Positions 33,255 through 46,525 of a stretch of 64,000 bases of DNA are shown here, piece after piece (within the stretch, counting starts at the first letter, position 1; each line of letters starts with the position of its first letter). Below the pieces are notes generated by a model. That model was given only the letters and a program-made list of their open reading frames with translations. It made no database searches and was not told where the DNA came from. A program made the position numbers and the translations under genes. Location of the stretch: NCBI RefSeq assembly GCF_963583255.1, contig NC_084816.1, positions 12,449,100-12,513,099 on the forward strand, in the 5' to 3' direction. The stretch is from Pyrus communis. Lineage: Eukaryota > Streptophyta > Magnoliopsida > Rosales > Rosaceae.

Positions 33255-36200
33255 TTATGGCTTATGTGAGACTTTGTGATCGGTCTTTGCTGAGGCTGAT
33301 GTGAAAGTAACTGGAGTTGCTGGATGGTCCCTCACGATCAAGCTAAGCACTTCGGGCCGTGAAAAGTGGCCAACCACATCAAAGCCAAATTTCTCCCTTG
33401 CTATTTCTCCAAGATCTATGCAACATTTGGACATTAGAAATATCAGAGCTCAGTCTCCTTAAACAAAACAGCTAAAACTCTAGACATAGTATGATAGTTT
33501 TACTACAGGCGGAATGCATCTCTCTTTATACTATTTTCTTTGTTTACAGTTTTCGATTCCTCCTATGTGAGTTTGTGCAGTCATTCTAAACTTCGGGCAG
33601 GCAATATGACCATTTAAGGAAAACACTTGTCCTCATGAAACGTAGCCACAAGCATGCAACCATAACCACCATAATCTATGTGCCTGTGTGAGAGAGAGGA
33701 TCAATCAAATTATATTATCAACTAAACCATATTGCCTCGCATCATACACATAACAGCACAACAGAGAGCCTAGATCATAGAGTTTCAGTAAATTATACCA
33801 ACACTTACTTTCAAATACTTCTTATTATTAAAAGCTCTGTACCGCTTCCCCGCCATAGTGAAATTTAGAGAAACTTCTTATACCATACTAGGGTTCTCAT
33901 TTTACTAGAAATGTTACATTGAGGTTGCATATCAACTGATGCATCTGGTGTCCGTTTTATGTTTAGATATTATTCGAAACAGACAAAATATAGGAAAAAT
34001 CGTAAAGGCAGATGTAGTAACTTGAGGTTAAGTTATGCTGAAATCTATTATGGGATGTGAGGGTACTTTAATTTCGGAAAATAGAATGGAGGTTCCTGCC
34101 ATTTCGCTTAAGTTGAAGTTTTTCTAATTTCCACTACATCTCAAAGCCGGATTGTTGTAGCTCAAAATTATGTCAGCACAGCTTGCAATCTAGATGCTTA
34201 ATTGCTGTTAGAAGAGAATAAGCAGATGACATACCGAGATCTGCTGAGATGAGTGCCTCCCCATCATAATTGGGTCCAGCAAGAACAGTCCCCGACGGTG
34301 AGATAATAACACTGCCTCCGGCACAGACGACAGAATCTGGAGCAGGTTCCTCTCCTGCAAATGCATATTCTGGAGGAGGGGGGTAGTCTTTCCTTCGACA
34401 GAACTGATTGGCTGATAGGACAAAACACCCACCCTCTAAGGCAATATGAGTCATTGATGCTTGCCATAAATCCCTGGAATCAGCCGTAGGAGCACAATAT
34501 ATCTCAATGCCTGCACACAACAAAGCATCCTGCATCAAGTCATAGTACTAAAGTATCAAAAGCAATACTCAGAACGCCTTTAAACTCCACCAAGAAATGC
34601 ATCGTTTCTACCATTAATTTTCATGTTCACGTTGAGGTAAAAACTGTCTTGAACTAAAACACAGTTGATGCACAAAGTTGGATCAACTTAGATTGGACCC
34701 TAAAACCACACAAACGCACAGGAACACAAAGATGTATCATGGTTCACCTTCACCTGAAGTTGGGCTACGTTCACGCTGCTGTAGTTCTGTTTCATTATGC
34801 AAATGTAGGTTACATTGTACAGGAGTTTGAGAGAGTGGAGAGTCCAGGGTTTACTATGAGAGTCCTCTCTCAAATGAGGGTGGGGTTGCCCTTACAGAGT
34901 AAAGGATAGAATAAGGGCAAGCCTCCCCTTTGCATATATTCAAGCTGGCTAACTAAGGCCCAAATATGAAAAAATATGATATCAACAAACACACAGATGT
35001 TCTCGACTCATTGTGTTGGAAAGAAAGTAGCTAGGAAAAACCATGTATTGAATGGATGGTAAATTGCCAACTTGGTAAGGACAACCAGACTATGCCACAA
35101 ATGTTGGCAGACTATTCTTAAGTCTTGAGAAAGAAGTGTAAGTGTAAATCAAGCCAGTGTCTTATTTCAATTTGAGTTAATTGAGTAGCAACATACTCAT
35201 CCAATCGCCCAGGAACCTAGAAACTGACTCAACCCCACATAAAGATCGCAGAACAGTATACTTAACTCAACTACCTAGATAGCCAAATAATCTTTTTGAC
35301 CTGATACCTGTCTGTATACAAGTCAACACCCCATATGGAACTCAAACTTGCATGGCAAAGCATGAAAACAGGAAGTAAGCAGGTTCAAACAGGGCTATAG
35401 CTTGGAAGTAAAATGAGAAACCCAAATAGCTAACCTTTAGCAAGGTAAAATGAGAAACCCATGTAAAGCCATCCTTCATTCATATAGCACTAAACTAAAT
35501 GATGCAATTACAAACACCAAAATAAGAAATGAAAAGAAATTGTGTAATAGCTTCGAAGAAAACTGAAGTATTAAAAAAGTGAGTCAAAAATAATTAATGA
35601 AGTGTGATATGTCAAAATTTCCTGTTCAAATAACTAACCTTTAGCATACATTGCTGTCCTTAGAAGTGGCATCTTATTTTCCCAACAAATGGCAGCACCT
35701 ATTTTTCCAATCGGAGTCTCAAACACAGGAATTGTAGATCCATCTCCAAATCCCCAAATGGCAGCACCTATTTTTCGGTGCTTTCCCAAGTAGCAACCTT
35801 GAGAATCAAAAAACAGAACAGTGCAATAGAGTGTATATCCATCTCTCTCTATCACACCCATTACCAGGAATACCTTGTACTTTCCAGCCATTGCTGCCAA
35901 TCGATCAACTTCAGGACCTGCATTAGTTAACAAAAAAAGTGAAACTACATATCATACGTTCACAATTCTATTCGTAGACCGCATTTGGGTCAAACAATGA
36001 CAATTTTAGAACATATTGTCCGCCTTTGTTTTGATTTAAGATCAAAATATGATAGCATGCCTCAGTAAAGTTATTAACACTTGGTGTAGAATGTTTCGCT
36101 AAGAGCCTGACATGAACCACTAGTGTCCTTTTTTAGCAACCACAATTAACTCATGAAGAGCGGGATAGATATGCCCGCACTTCTCATGCCAACCACTGGC

Positions 36201-38427
36201 ATCCTTTTGGCCAAGTAAAAACAGTTAAGATGCTTAGTTCTATTCAATGAACTAATGTTCTTTTTTGAACTTTGACAGATATAAAAAAAAAGAAATAATA
36301 GTATAACCAACAAAAAAGAAGAAAAAACAACAGAAGTCTTTTCCACCTTTTTTTTTTGTTGTTGTTCCAAACATTCAACAGAGTCTTCGCCAAAAAACAA
36401 ATATTCACTAGAATCAATTTCCTCTGGAATCTAACTTTCATTGGAAAAAAATATAGGACGGCAGTTAATTCTTTTCACTACAATAAAGCAACGAAATTAT
36501 AAGTAATAGCTACTAATTGAATTTGAAGTTTAACGATAAACTGATGCTTAACCATAACCATAGCCATTGTAGTTCATTGCACCACAGGTCCACAGCTTAA
36601 ATTTTCTTGACTCCAAAAAACAAATAACTTATAGCAACTAATGGATGAATTTGAAGCTTAAACACCGACTGACATTTCAATGCACCGAATGCATTTCAAT
36701 CCACCACTCAATCAACCAGGGAAATCTAAAGAATTCATTTTATCCCAGTTTCTTACACATGACCAATGCATGAAATCATCAAGAAAGAAAAAAACAAAGT
36801 AGTTTTACCAGGCACATCAATGGCAGCAGCATGATACTTTCTGAAGTCTTCTTTACCCTTAGCTGTTCTGTTCCCCATGACAACGCCAAAATTCGACCCA
36901 CGTGGATAACCACCCACAAATGCTTCAGGAAACACAACCAGCTGGGCACCATATCCTGCTGCTTCAGCCAATAACCTCTCAGCCTTATCTACGCATTCAA
37001 TCAGAAATCAGATCCACCAAAAATACAAAATATCTTCAATTTACCTAAGAAACATGAATGCAGCAAATTGGGTTAGATCAAAAATCATATCTCGAAAGCT
37101 TAATTTCCAATGTAGTCAGGATTCAGGAATGAAAAGATAAATAACAATTGAAACTTATACTTCAGAAATTCTGGCTAGGAATTTATGCATTTTCTTTTCA
37201 ACAGGTCAACTGGACCAATCACCATATTCGCATCGGTCTTATATATGATTCTCAAACAAAAATATGCTGGGAAATCTACAAGCAGCCCCTATGTGGTTTA
37301 CCCCATTTAACAAATGAATTGTGGTCTGTTAGTCGTTGTGGTCTCCTCGGGTAGTCAAATCTGGTTGGATCGAAAATACATTCCTTTCTTATACCTGAAC
37401 ACGTATCACTGGCAACCTCCAAAAAGAAGTACTTCCTCATCAGTCGTGACCATGCTACTCTTTCTCCCCAAGTTTTCTCCATAACATAGCGCAAACCCCT
37501 CTCTCAGAATTCAAGAGCCAAATCATGCAAGGAAAGTATAGAAGTCTAAATTTCTTCTTGTTCCCCTATCAACCCACTCACATTCACACTCTGAAAGTCT
37601 GAATGGGGAACCCTCACAAGGAGAAATGTTATGTCACAATCTCAACGCAATTGGAAATGAAGAAAAACAATCAATGTCTTCAGCTGCCTCCCTACATGTG
37701 ATACACCAAGTTTTTTTCGAGCTCTATGAGTCGAGTATAGCTAAAGATGGTATGAGCCTAATATTTTGTTTGAGCTCAGCTCATTTCTTTTACAATCTGA
37801 GTTCAAACAAGACGAGTCAATCTCAAACTGTATCGACCCAATTTACAACCTACACTAATTAGCAATATTTCCACAAAACAAGAAGTAAAAAAAATATACA
37901 ACCACAGCAATTTTGAGATTTTGAGCAGGCAGCACTGGATTTATTTATTTACTTGAACGAATGATATTTTATTCAGTAGGTAGTGGACTAAATCTCACAA
38001 TAAGCTAGCAATAATGTGGTTCAAATTCGCATAGGACGAGAATCCAACTAACACCTCTCACAAAATCATTAAACAAATTTTACAAGTTGTCAAAGGATTA
38101 ACAAATTTTACAAGTTACTCGAAATTAATGAGAAGTTGAAACAATAAAATGAAGAAAAAAAACCAAAATCCAAAACCCAAAATTGTAAAGTTAAAACCTC
38201 TGAATTGGATTGGGGAAAGCAACATAAACATAAACAGTGAGAAGGAAAATGAAGAAGTAAATAAAGAGTTGGGAGTAAGGTGAGAGAGAAAGGGGACCTA
38301 GAGTGGCAGGGGTGTCGTAGAAGACGGTGGAGGCTTGGACGACGGTGGCGCGGACAGTGGGGGCGGAGTAGTCGGTTCCCATGTCCACCTCCGCGATCAG
38401 TGGGGAAGACGAGGGTACCAGAGCCAT
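33255..38427 (-). CDS. NIT4: NIT4-type nitrilase copy 3, active-site loop altered
   Basis: Exons 38298-38427, 36809-36988, 35639-35917, 34235-34510 and 33255-33415 have the same borders as copy 1 and keep an open frame of 341 residues. Identity to copy 1 is high in exons and introns. The key difference is in exon 3: where copy 1 reads [18 protein letters not shown], this copy reads [13 protein letters not shown]. The catalytic Lys is kept, but nine residues including the second conserved Glu (Glu159 in copy 1) are replaced by four, a net in-frame loss of 15 bp. The replacement equals the IGAAI-coding sequence found about 100 bp further on in the same exon (GKIGAAICW). The Glu65-equivalent and the Cys of AAICWEN remain. 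The C-terminus has small changes ([21 protein letters not shown]). It may be folded but inactive or altered; 'gene with an open frame' and 'pseudogene' are both possible. Confidence 0.85.
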
Positions 38428-38753
38428 TTGAATTTAATCTTTCGCGCTTCTTGTGTATTTTCTGTGTGTGTGGCTGAAGAAGGAGGATGACCGATCAATT
38501 TGGTACGACGAGAATTTCTGATGAATATGCGTTGACTCTAGAAACTCGAACGTGACGTGTGAATTGTTGGTGGTTATGGTTGGTGGTCAATAAGACAAGG
38601 ACTACACCATCTCAATGATTGAGTGAAGAAAGCATCACTGCTAAATGTCAGCGCACTCTTAATTATCCAACTAATTATTATATGCGGTTGTTGTGCCTAA
38701 CACCCTTAACCATACATGTTAATGAGGCCTACTGTATTATATTTATCAATAAG

Positions 38754-38953
38754 TAATACTAGAAAGACTATATCAAATTATTTGGATTATCGAAAAAAAA
38801 ATTATTTGTATTATATTTTGTAAACTATATGACGTGATTGTTGATGATTAAATTATTATTTAAATGTTGATTAACGTGTTTATTTTCTTTTAGTGACACA
38901 TCGCATAATTATAAATGTGGTTTAAAAATTAGTCTACCAAGCATACTATTTAA
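38754..38953. mobile_element. MITE of the AGTAATGYTAGG family
   Basis: The left end reads AGTAATACTAGAAAGACTA. The right end reverse-complemented reads AATAGTATGCTTGGTAGACTAA. These imperfect inverted termini match the family at 3642-3810. It sits in the promoter-like part of the inserted KCS fragment. Confidence 0.5.
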
Positions 38954-39072
38954 TAATTATTTGACTCTAGCTCTGGCATAAGCATCTATTTATAAGAGAA
39001 AGATATCGTGCAACTGATCATTGACACTGCCCAATTCTAACATCTCTCTCCCCCTCTCCCCCTCTCTCTCTC

Positions 39073-39643
39073 ATGGAGATCTTGATGGCTACGTGTTTTC
39101 TGGCTCTTTTCTATGGTTTTTACTGCCTCTATAAGTTATTTCTCGGATGGAGAGACCAGTCATGCTATCTGCTGGCCTACGAGTGCCACTTGCCTCCAGA
39201 CGACATGAAGCTCAGCACTGACTCATGAGTGAAAATCGTCTTGCAGAATAGGAATCTGGGATTGGATGAGTTCAGGTTTCTCTTGAAAACTATTACCAAT
39301 TCGGGCATAGGCGAGGAAACTTACTGTGCAAGAAACATCATCGAAGGCCGAGAAGAAAATGCAACCCTAGAAGATGAACATGTGGAGATGGATGGCATCA
39401 TCTTCGACATGCTGGGCAAGCTTTTCGCTAGGGCTACATCAATTTCTCCGTCACAAATTGACATTCTTGTCATCCATGTGTCGATGTTCTCCCCTGCGCC
39501 CTCCCTATCGTCGCGTATAGTGAATCATTACAAGATGAGGGACGACATCAAGAGCTTCAACCCCTCGGGAATGGGCTGCAGTGCGACCCTTATTGCCGTT
39601 AACGTTGTACAAAACTTGTTCTAGTCTCACAAGAACGCGAGGA
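39073..39643 (+). pseudogene. 3-ketoacyl-CoA synthase (KCS) 5' fragment, broken
   Basis: From ATG at 39073 the frame encodes a hydrophobic N-terminus, then YLLAYECHLPPDDMK. A TGA at 39226-39228 falls where the family has Cys (DSCVK). Continuing, it shows QNRNLGLDEF, GIGEETYCARN, DILVIHVSMFSPAPSL and GMGCSA, which contains the active-site Cys. A second stop (TAG at 39622-39624) falls where Gln is expected before SHKNA. Sequence ends about 20 bp later at the insertion boundary. A full KCS has about 450-520 residues and makes very-long-chain acyl chains at the ER; here the C-terminal 60 percent with the catalytic His and Asn is missing. Confidence 0.88.
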
Positions 39644-40489
39644 GTGGCGGCTATTGTTTTTGGCACGTGATACAGAAATAAAGAATAGATCTCACTTTAC
39701 TACTCTGATAAATTAATTTAGTTCAATAATGTTATTCTTATCATGTTTTCATACCATTTTATGTAGCATCTGATGTGGACAGCCACATCATTTAAATTAA
39801 TAAGAATTTAAGTTAAATTAAAAACCTTCAATAAACCAATAATTAAAAAAAAAGGAATAAAATGGTCATTGTGGCATATGAGGAGTCTTCTCCTTCCTTC
39901 CTCGTTCAATCCTGCTTCTTCTCCCGTTTCTTTTTCCACGTCAGTTCTTTCACCCCATTTTTTTAGGTCAGTTAAATCCACCGCAATCTAAATTAAATCT
40001 CATACGGCGAGGTTCATGTGCTCCCCTATTTGGATTATTGGTACACATCTATCATTTTTTTCAATGAACCTTGCCGTACACTTACAGTGGAATTTTCCAA
40101 ACTCGTTCAATTTCGGTCAGATCTGAAACCCGATTTAGGAGATGGAATATCTCCGGTGTCTTGAAATCGACTTTGAATAGCCAGGTACATTCGAAGTTGG
40201 ACTATGAGAATTCTCGGATGTCTCCGAGCTCTTGTCCTCTACATGCCCCTTCCCCACAGACCACAACTTGTCGAAGATTCTCCTTAACCTAGATGTCAGC
40301 AATTGCGCACCACAATCTAAATTAAATCTCATACGGCAATCTCTACTAATTTAGATTGTGGTGGATTTGATTGATCTGAAAAAATGGCGTGAAAGAACTA
40401 GCGTGGAAGAAGAAATGGGAGAAGAAGCAGGATTGAACGCGGAAGGAATGAGAAGACTCCTTGTATGCCACAATCACCATTTAATTCTT

Positions 40490-43400
40490 TTATTTTATTT
40501 TATGAAAAAGCGCAAATATATTAAAGAGAAGTCCCCTTAGTACATCCAGACCAGTACAATAAAAAAGGAAAGCTCGACTACCAGAAGACGTGATGGACCT
40601 ATCCCAAACATGGAGGTTTGCATGCTGAAAACCCACATCTGTGACGGCATCAGCCACAAAATTTGCTTCACGGAAAACATGATTCCATGAGATGTACTTA
40701 AACGACCTGGCAATGAGTTTGATGTCCGCAACAATATTCCTTACTCTCCAAGGAACACCGCTCGTTCCCTAGACCGCATCAACAACCAGCTTTGAATCTC
40801 CATCTACCATTATCTTCTTAAGACCTCTACTCCTCACCATCCAAAGTGCATCCCTAAGAGCAATGCATTCAACAACATTTATTGTCACCTCCCTAAGAGA
40901 TCTGGCTCCAGCCATTACCGGTTCTCCTCGGTCATTCCTTAAGATAAAACCCGCCGCCGCTACAAAGTTCCTGACGGAACAGTCAAAATTCGGTTTGAAG
41001 AAATTGTCCCTCGGCAGTTGCCATCTAATCAGCCCTTCTTGCTTCCTACAAGCTACATAATTTTTCTTATTTACATTATTGTACTCATTTGCCATACTAG
41101 TCGCCAAAAAATCCACCATAGAAGGGTAAGCTTTGGCTTTGTTGAAAACTACTTGATTTCTCATCTTCCAAATTTGCCAGCAAATAATAAGAGCATAACT
41201 AAGATTTGATAAATTCTCATTATCATTATAATCTAAGGAGTAAAGCCATTCAAGACGACTGCAACTATTCTGATTGACAGAAGGGTGGACTTTTGGGCTA
41301 AAATTCCAAACTTGTGGAGCACACTCGCAGTTAATAAAATAGTGATTTTGGTCTTCAGGATCCACATTACATAATAAACAAGTATCACTTATCGTATTAA
41401 TAAACCTATGAATTTTACTCCTAGTTTGAAGCTTATTTTGGATTAGGATCAAAAGCCAACTAAATATTTTAACTTTATTGGGAATATTAAACTTCCACAT
41501 TCTTTTTAACAACTTATCCTTTAAATCATCACTAATCATGGAATTTTGAATCCAAGTTGCAGATTTAACACTGAAGTTTCCATTAGCATTCAAACCCCAG
41601 CATAATGAATCATTTTTATTATAGAGAGGTAACGGAATACTGCATATTTTCTCAGAGATTTCCTCATCCACCACCTCTCTCAACCACTCTCTATTCTAGG
41701 TTCCATTTACAATAAAATGACTTACCCTAAGGTTCAAATCAATATTGCTTAATTGATCCTCCTAGAACAAATTACAGATGGGGAAAGGAAAACCCCAGTT
41801 TTGGATCCATAACAGAATGTCCCTTCCATTTCCCATAATTCACTGAGCTCCATTTTCAATTACTGATCTTGCATTTAAGATTCCTTTCGAGGCCATCGAA
41901 TGCCTTACCTTAGCTTCCATAAAATTCTCCCTTCGTAGGTACTTTTGTTTAAATAATTGAACCCACCAATTTTGGTCATTTGTAAGCACCTTCCAACCAA
42001 GTCTAGCAAGGCAAGTATTGTTAAATAAGGTACTTTTCCTAATACCCTATCCCCCACTACATTTAGGTTGACACACCTTATTCCAAGCAATAGGGTTCAT
42101 TTTACTATCCTTTCCACAAAGAAATCTCATATTCTCCTTATCAAGCATCTTATTTAGCTTATCTAGATATTTAAAGCACGGCATCATGTGATTTGGCATA
42201 CTGCTAAGATTGGCCTTGATCAAAGTAACCCTACCAGCTCTCGAATGAGTATTTGCTTTCCATCCTGCCAGTTTATTCTTTATCTTTATCATAATATCCT
42301 TTGTATTTACAGAGTCTCGCCAGCATATAACGTTGTTTATGCCCAAAAACTTACCGATTGTAATCTTGTGCTGAATTTGAGTAATATTGGCAATCTCATT
42401 ACGAATTTGGTTAGTTGTATTTTTCTGAGAAACAGATAGATGATTTATTAAAGTTGATCTTTTGTCTAGAGGCAGAAGCAAACATGTTTAAAACATTCAA
42501 GATGTTTCTAGTTGCCCCTTTTGACGCTTTAGCAAAAATGAGACAATCGTCAGCAAGCATTAGATTAGAGACCTTGAACCCTCTAGGTTAAAAGCCCAAT
42601 GCTAGTTTTAGGAGAGAATGCCATTTGATTAAAATGTCTAATTAATGGTTCCATACACAATATAAAAATATATGGAGATAGATGATCCCCTTGCTTAATC
42701 CCCTTTGACAGGTAGAAGTAACCATGAGCCTTACCATTAATCAGAACAGACAAAGAAGTAGAGGTAATGCACTCCATAATGAGCTTTATCCAATGATTAT
42801 TCATCCCAAATTCAACTAGCACCAACCTGATATAATCCAAATTCAACATATCATAGGCTTTCTCAAGGTCTAATTTGATAACAATCGCACCCATTCTCCC
42901 TTTTCTACGCTTAAAAGTTGACAGAATCTCATGAGCAATTAGAATATTATCATGTATGGATCTCTTAGGAGCAAAAGCACCCTGATTATTCGAAATGCAC
43001 TTTTCTATTATTGGCTGAAGTCTATTCACTATCAGCTTTGTTATAATTTTGTACGTCACATTACATAAGCTAAAGGGTCTAAAGTTATTTACTGTTTCTG
43101 GATTTTCTACTTTAGGAATTAGCGAAATTTTCGTATGATTAATTAGTTTTCGGCACGAAACCATTCATAAAGAAGTCTTTGACTAACCTTATGATTAAAG
43201 GCCCAACAACATCCCAACACTTCTGGTAAAACACTGCATGAAAACCATCCGTTCCCGAGGCTTTCATCATGCCAATGCCATTTACAGCCTTCCAGATTTC
43301 ATCATCACTAATTGGATTAAGCAAGTTCAAATTCTAGTCCTCACTATTACATATATCAATTATGCCAATGAAATTTGAATTCATATTGTTATTCGAATTC

Positions 43401-45900
43401 GAATGGCCAGTGAAACGCAGTTTAAAATCCTGCACAAAAATTTGTTCCATTCCTTCCCTTTTTAACCACCAAAAACAAGCAGAGTCCTTAATTTTTAATA
43501 CTTCGTTTCTTTTACGTTTGATGTTTGTCATTGTTTGAAAAAAATTTGGTGTTCTTATCCCCCAATTCAAGCCAGTTAACTCTTGCTTTCTGAGCCCAGA
43601 GGATTTCCTCATTATTAAGAACTCTATTTAACTCATTCCTTAACTTTGCCTCTTCGGCTAGCAATTGGACATTATTCGGATCCTCCATATTCTGGGCTTG
43701 GATTACTTTCAACTCATCAAATAACACACCTACTCTCTCATGTACGTTACCAAAAACCTCCTTATTCCATCCTTTAATCAAAGTTTTCAGGGCCCCAAGA
43801 CATCCCCTCAACTTATCGTTGGGGTTGCCCTCAACTTCCAAGCACCAAGCTCCTTTAACCACATTAGTAAAATCTGGGTGGTTCAAGCACTTGGGCAAGA
43901 ATTTAAAGTCCCTTCGCCCAACAATATTACAGTGATTATTAGGGTGGCAATCCAACAGAATAGGGCTGTGGTCCGATCCAAAAATCGGATAATTATGGAG
44001 ACTAGCGTTTGGACATAAATTCAACCACACGGCATTAGCAAGGGCCCTATCTACCCTCAAAAATTAAATTATTATCTTTGTGTCCATTGGTCCAAGTAAA
44101 AGGAACCCCAGAAGCTGAAAGTGAAACAAGACCTCCATTTTTCAAGAACGAAATTCACCATATGTACATTTGTGTTTCTATCACCCCCTACCTTCTCACC
44201 AGGGCTTAGAATATTATTAAAGTCTCCAACTAAAATCCTAGGTTGCACATTGGTATTTATACCATGAAGATTCAAAAGATCATCCCGCAGTTATGGTTGC
44301 AGAAACTTATGTGGAAAAGCATAAGTAAAAGTGTAGAGGAAACTAACACTCAAATTAATAACCTTAACATTGCAGTGGATAAATCTAGGGCAGGATGCAA
44401 TTACATTAATAATAACAGTTTGGTCATCCCAGAACAGGCCAAGCCCACCAGCTTGCCTTCTGCACAAAACATAGAATTAAACCATTTACAAAAGACATTT
44501 TTTGAGAGCTTACCAAGACTAGACCTAGTTTCTAAAACACAAAAGACATCAAGGTTAATTAAACTAGACATAAACTTAAACTGTGCGGCAAATTCAAGTC
44601 TACCACATCCCCTGCAATTCCAAACTAAACACTTCATTAGTCAACATCTTCCACCTCGTAGGTAACCCCAACGACATCATTACCACTGTTTCTACCCCTT
44701 TTCCTCCTCTCTACGAACTGAATTTGCTCAACATTCTCTTCTTCAGCCTCTATGAACTCCTCATCTTCCTCTACAACACTCTTTCCCTTATTAGCTCTCG
44801 CCACATTCACCCCATCACCACCCTCAATGTCATCGGAAACCAGAGCACAGTCTGGCCTCTACTTAGCAACTAAATTTGCCTTCGACACCCAAGTTTTGTT
44901 GCCTCTCACCACATTGTCATAAGTCCTCTCATCCCTTCTCGCACCACTTCGACCCCTACCAGCATACCTACTTTTCCTAGAAGCCACTGTTGTCCAACCT
45001 TCACTAACATTCTCATATAGGACCTAGCTTGGTCTCTCAACTCCAGCTCTTCCTCATCCTTAGTGTTCACCTTTTCCCCCACCATTGGTTGGGGAAACAC
45101 TAGCATAACCCCTCCATGTAGCTCATGTTTGGTTTCTTCAGAAATTTCAGCTCCTGTTGGATACACCAATGGCTTATCCTCAAACATTATATCAACCAAT
45201 AGCCACCCATCATTATCCTCAAGGGCAGGGCACTTGTGACCTTCCAATCGCCGCCGCCCATAATAAAAGCATACTTCAAATAACTTTTCATAACTTAGCA
45301 AGACAGGGCAAACTTCCTGATCATTAATAACCATCACCCTTTTTAGCTACAGCCTCAAGTTCACCTCAAGAAACACTCTCATAAAGAGTCCATTCAAACC
45401 CGATAGAGAATTCTCATTTACCCTAATAAAGGTTCCTACAGGTTGCATAATGACCTCTAGAATTTCAGCATCACGATATTGCACCGAAAGTCTAGGGATA
45501 CGAACCCAGACTCTGAGAGTAGAGATCGTCTCCATATCACGGAAAAAGGTGGTCCACTTCTCCAAATGGAAAATTTGGCCTTTTACATACCAAGGTCTGT
45601 TATCCAAAACAAACTCCATCCCCTCTTAATCAGTGAACTCCACATCATACCACTGGTAACCAAAGTGGTCAAGGTAAAAAAGGTTATTGACTTCCGATCC
45701 CTCAGTAAGCCCTAACTTCTACTTAATAGTTCTAGCTTCAATCTATTTCCCCTCTAATTTCCCCATGACCACCCTAGTTTGTATATGCTCTACATTGAGG
45801 TTCAAATAGAGGCTAGTTGACACCCTGGTAACTCCACTTTCTAAGGTAAAGGTACCTGTAGAACCCTATACCACCACAAGAGGCTGACCTCAATGAGGAG
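40490..45900 (-). pseudogene. LINE (plant L1-type), long but decayed copy
   Basis: On the minus strand, 5' to 3': a DUF4283-type N-terminal region (45619-45347, with WVRIPRLSVQY), a degenerate zinc knuckle (45337-44906, CFYYGRRRLEGHKC), endonuclease (44637-44401 KCLVWNCRGCGR; 44275-44072 ILVGDFNNILS; 44060-43512 GSDHSPILLDC), reverse transcriptase (43330-42583, with NFRPFSLCNV, GAFAPKRSIHDNIL, KLDLEKAYD, KGIKQGDHLSPYIF), later RT (42481-42047), zf-RVT and RNase H (41683-40769). The tail near 40490-40505 is TAAAA-rich, as expected for a LINE 3' end. Frameshifts and stops separate the parts (for example a ...LLADDC equivalent is broken near 42540), so it is not active. Confidence 0.9.
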
Positions 45901-46214
45901 AGGCGAACCTATTAACACATGATGGGAGTTTGATGCTGAAGGTTAAAGACTAAGGATACATAAACAAATGACTGGTATGCAAGCTCTTGAGTTGCATTTC
46001 ATATATAAACATCAAGATAAGAACGATGCATGCATACACTTCCAAGGGAATAACAAATGTCAGAAATAAAACAAGCCAGCACGTGACACAAACTATGTTA
46101 CTTCCAGACCAGCACAAGAAATTAGCAATAATGATTACAAGGCTAGGCCACCCAAACATCACATTAAACCACATCTTACAAGTTAAAGCAAAAACAGAGC
46201 ATATTAAAACAAAA

Positions 46215-46525
46215 TTTTAATAATAATTACCCTCAATCTTAGCATTTAGTCCGAGCTCACTCCACCGATTTAGCTTTCCCACACACAGTTCTAGGCACTT
46301 GATATTACTTCTCCAACCTTTCCTCTTCAAATACAGGTCATCTATATGCAGCCTCCATCTAATCAAAATCCAGTCACCCAAGCACTGCGCCCAATCCTAG
46401 CACTCACATGGGGTGGTGACATAAGTAATGAAGGCAAGCCATAACACAGAAATCCCATAATCCCAAAGAAATTGAATAGACCTTCCCTTATCCCTAGGTA
46501 TCATGATGCCAAGTGAAATTACCCA
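46215..46525 (-). pseudogene. Coding-like remnant, unrecognised
   Basis: On the minus strand the frame reads QFLWDYGISVLWLAF, an in-frame TAG, then DWILIRWRLHIDDLYLKRKG and LCVGKLNRWSELGLNAK, ending before a GTAATT that could be a donor. The composition looks like protein but I cannot name the family. It may be the 5' part of the LINE or a captured gene piece. Confidence 0.35.

Larger units (their letters stand above)
38575..39643 (+). mobile_element. About 1.07-kb insertion carrying a KCS gene fragment
   Basis: In copy 1, DNA upstream of NIT4 reads GAATTGTTGGTGGTGTGGCGGC. Here TTGGTGGT and GTGGCGGC are separated by about 1.07 kb. The insert holds a MITE (38754-38953), a CT-rich leader and the start of a 3-ketoacyl-CoA synthase gene. 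I see no Helitron or Pack-MULE ends, so the vehicle is unknown. Confidence 0.7.
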
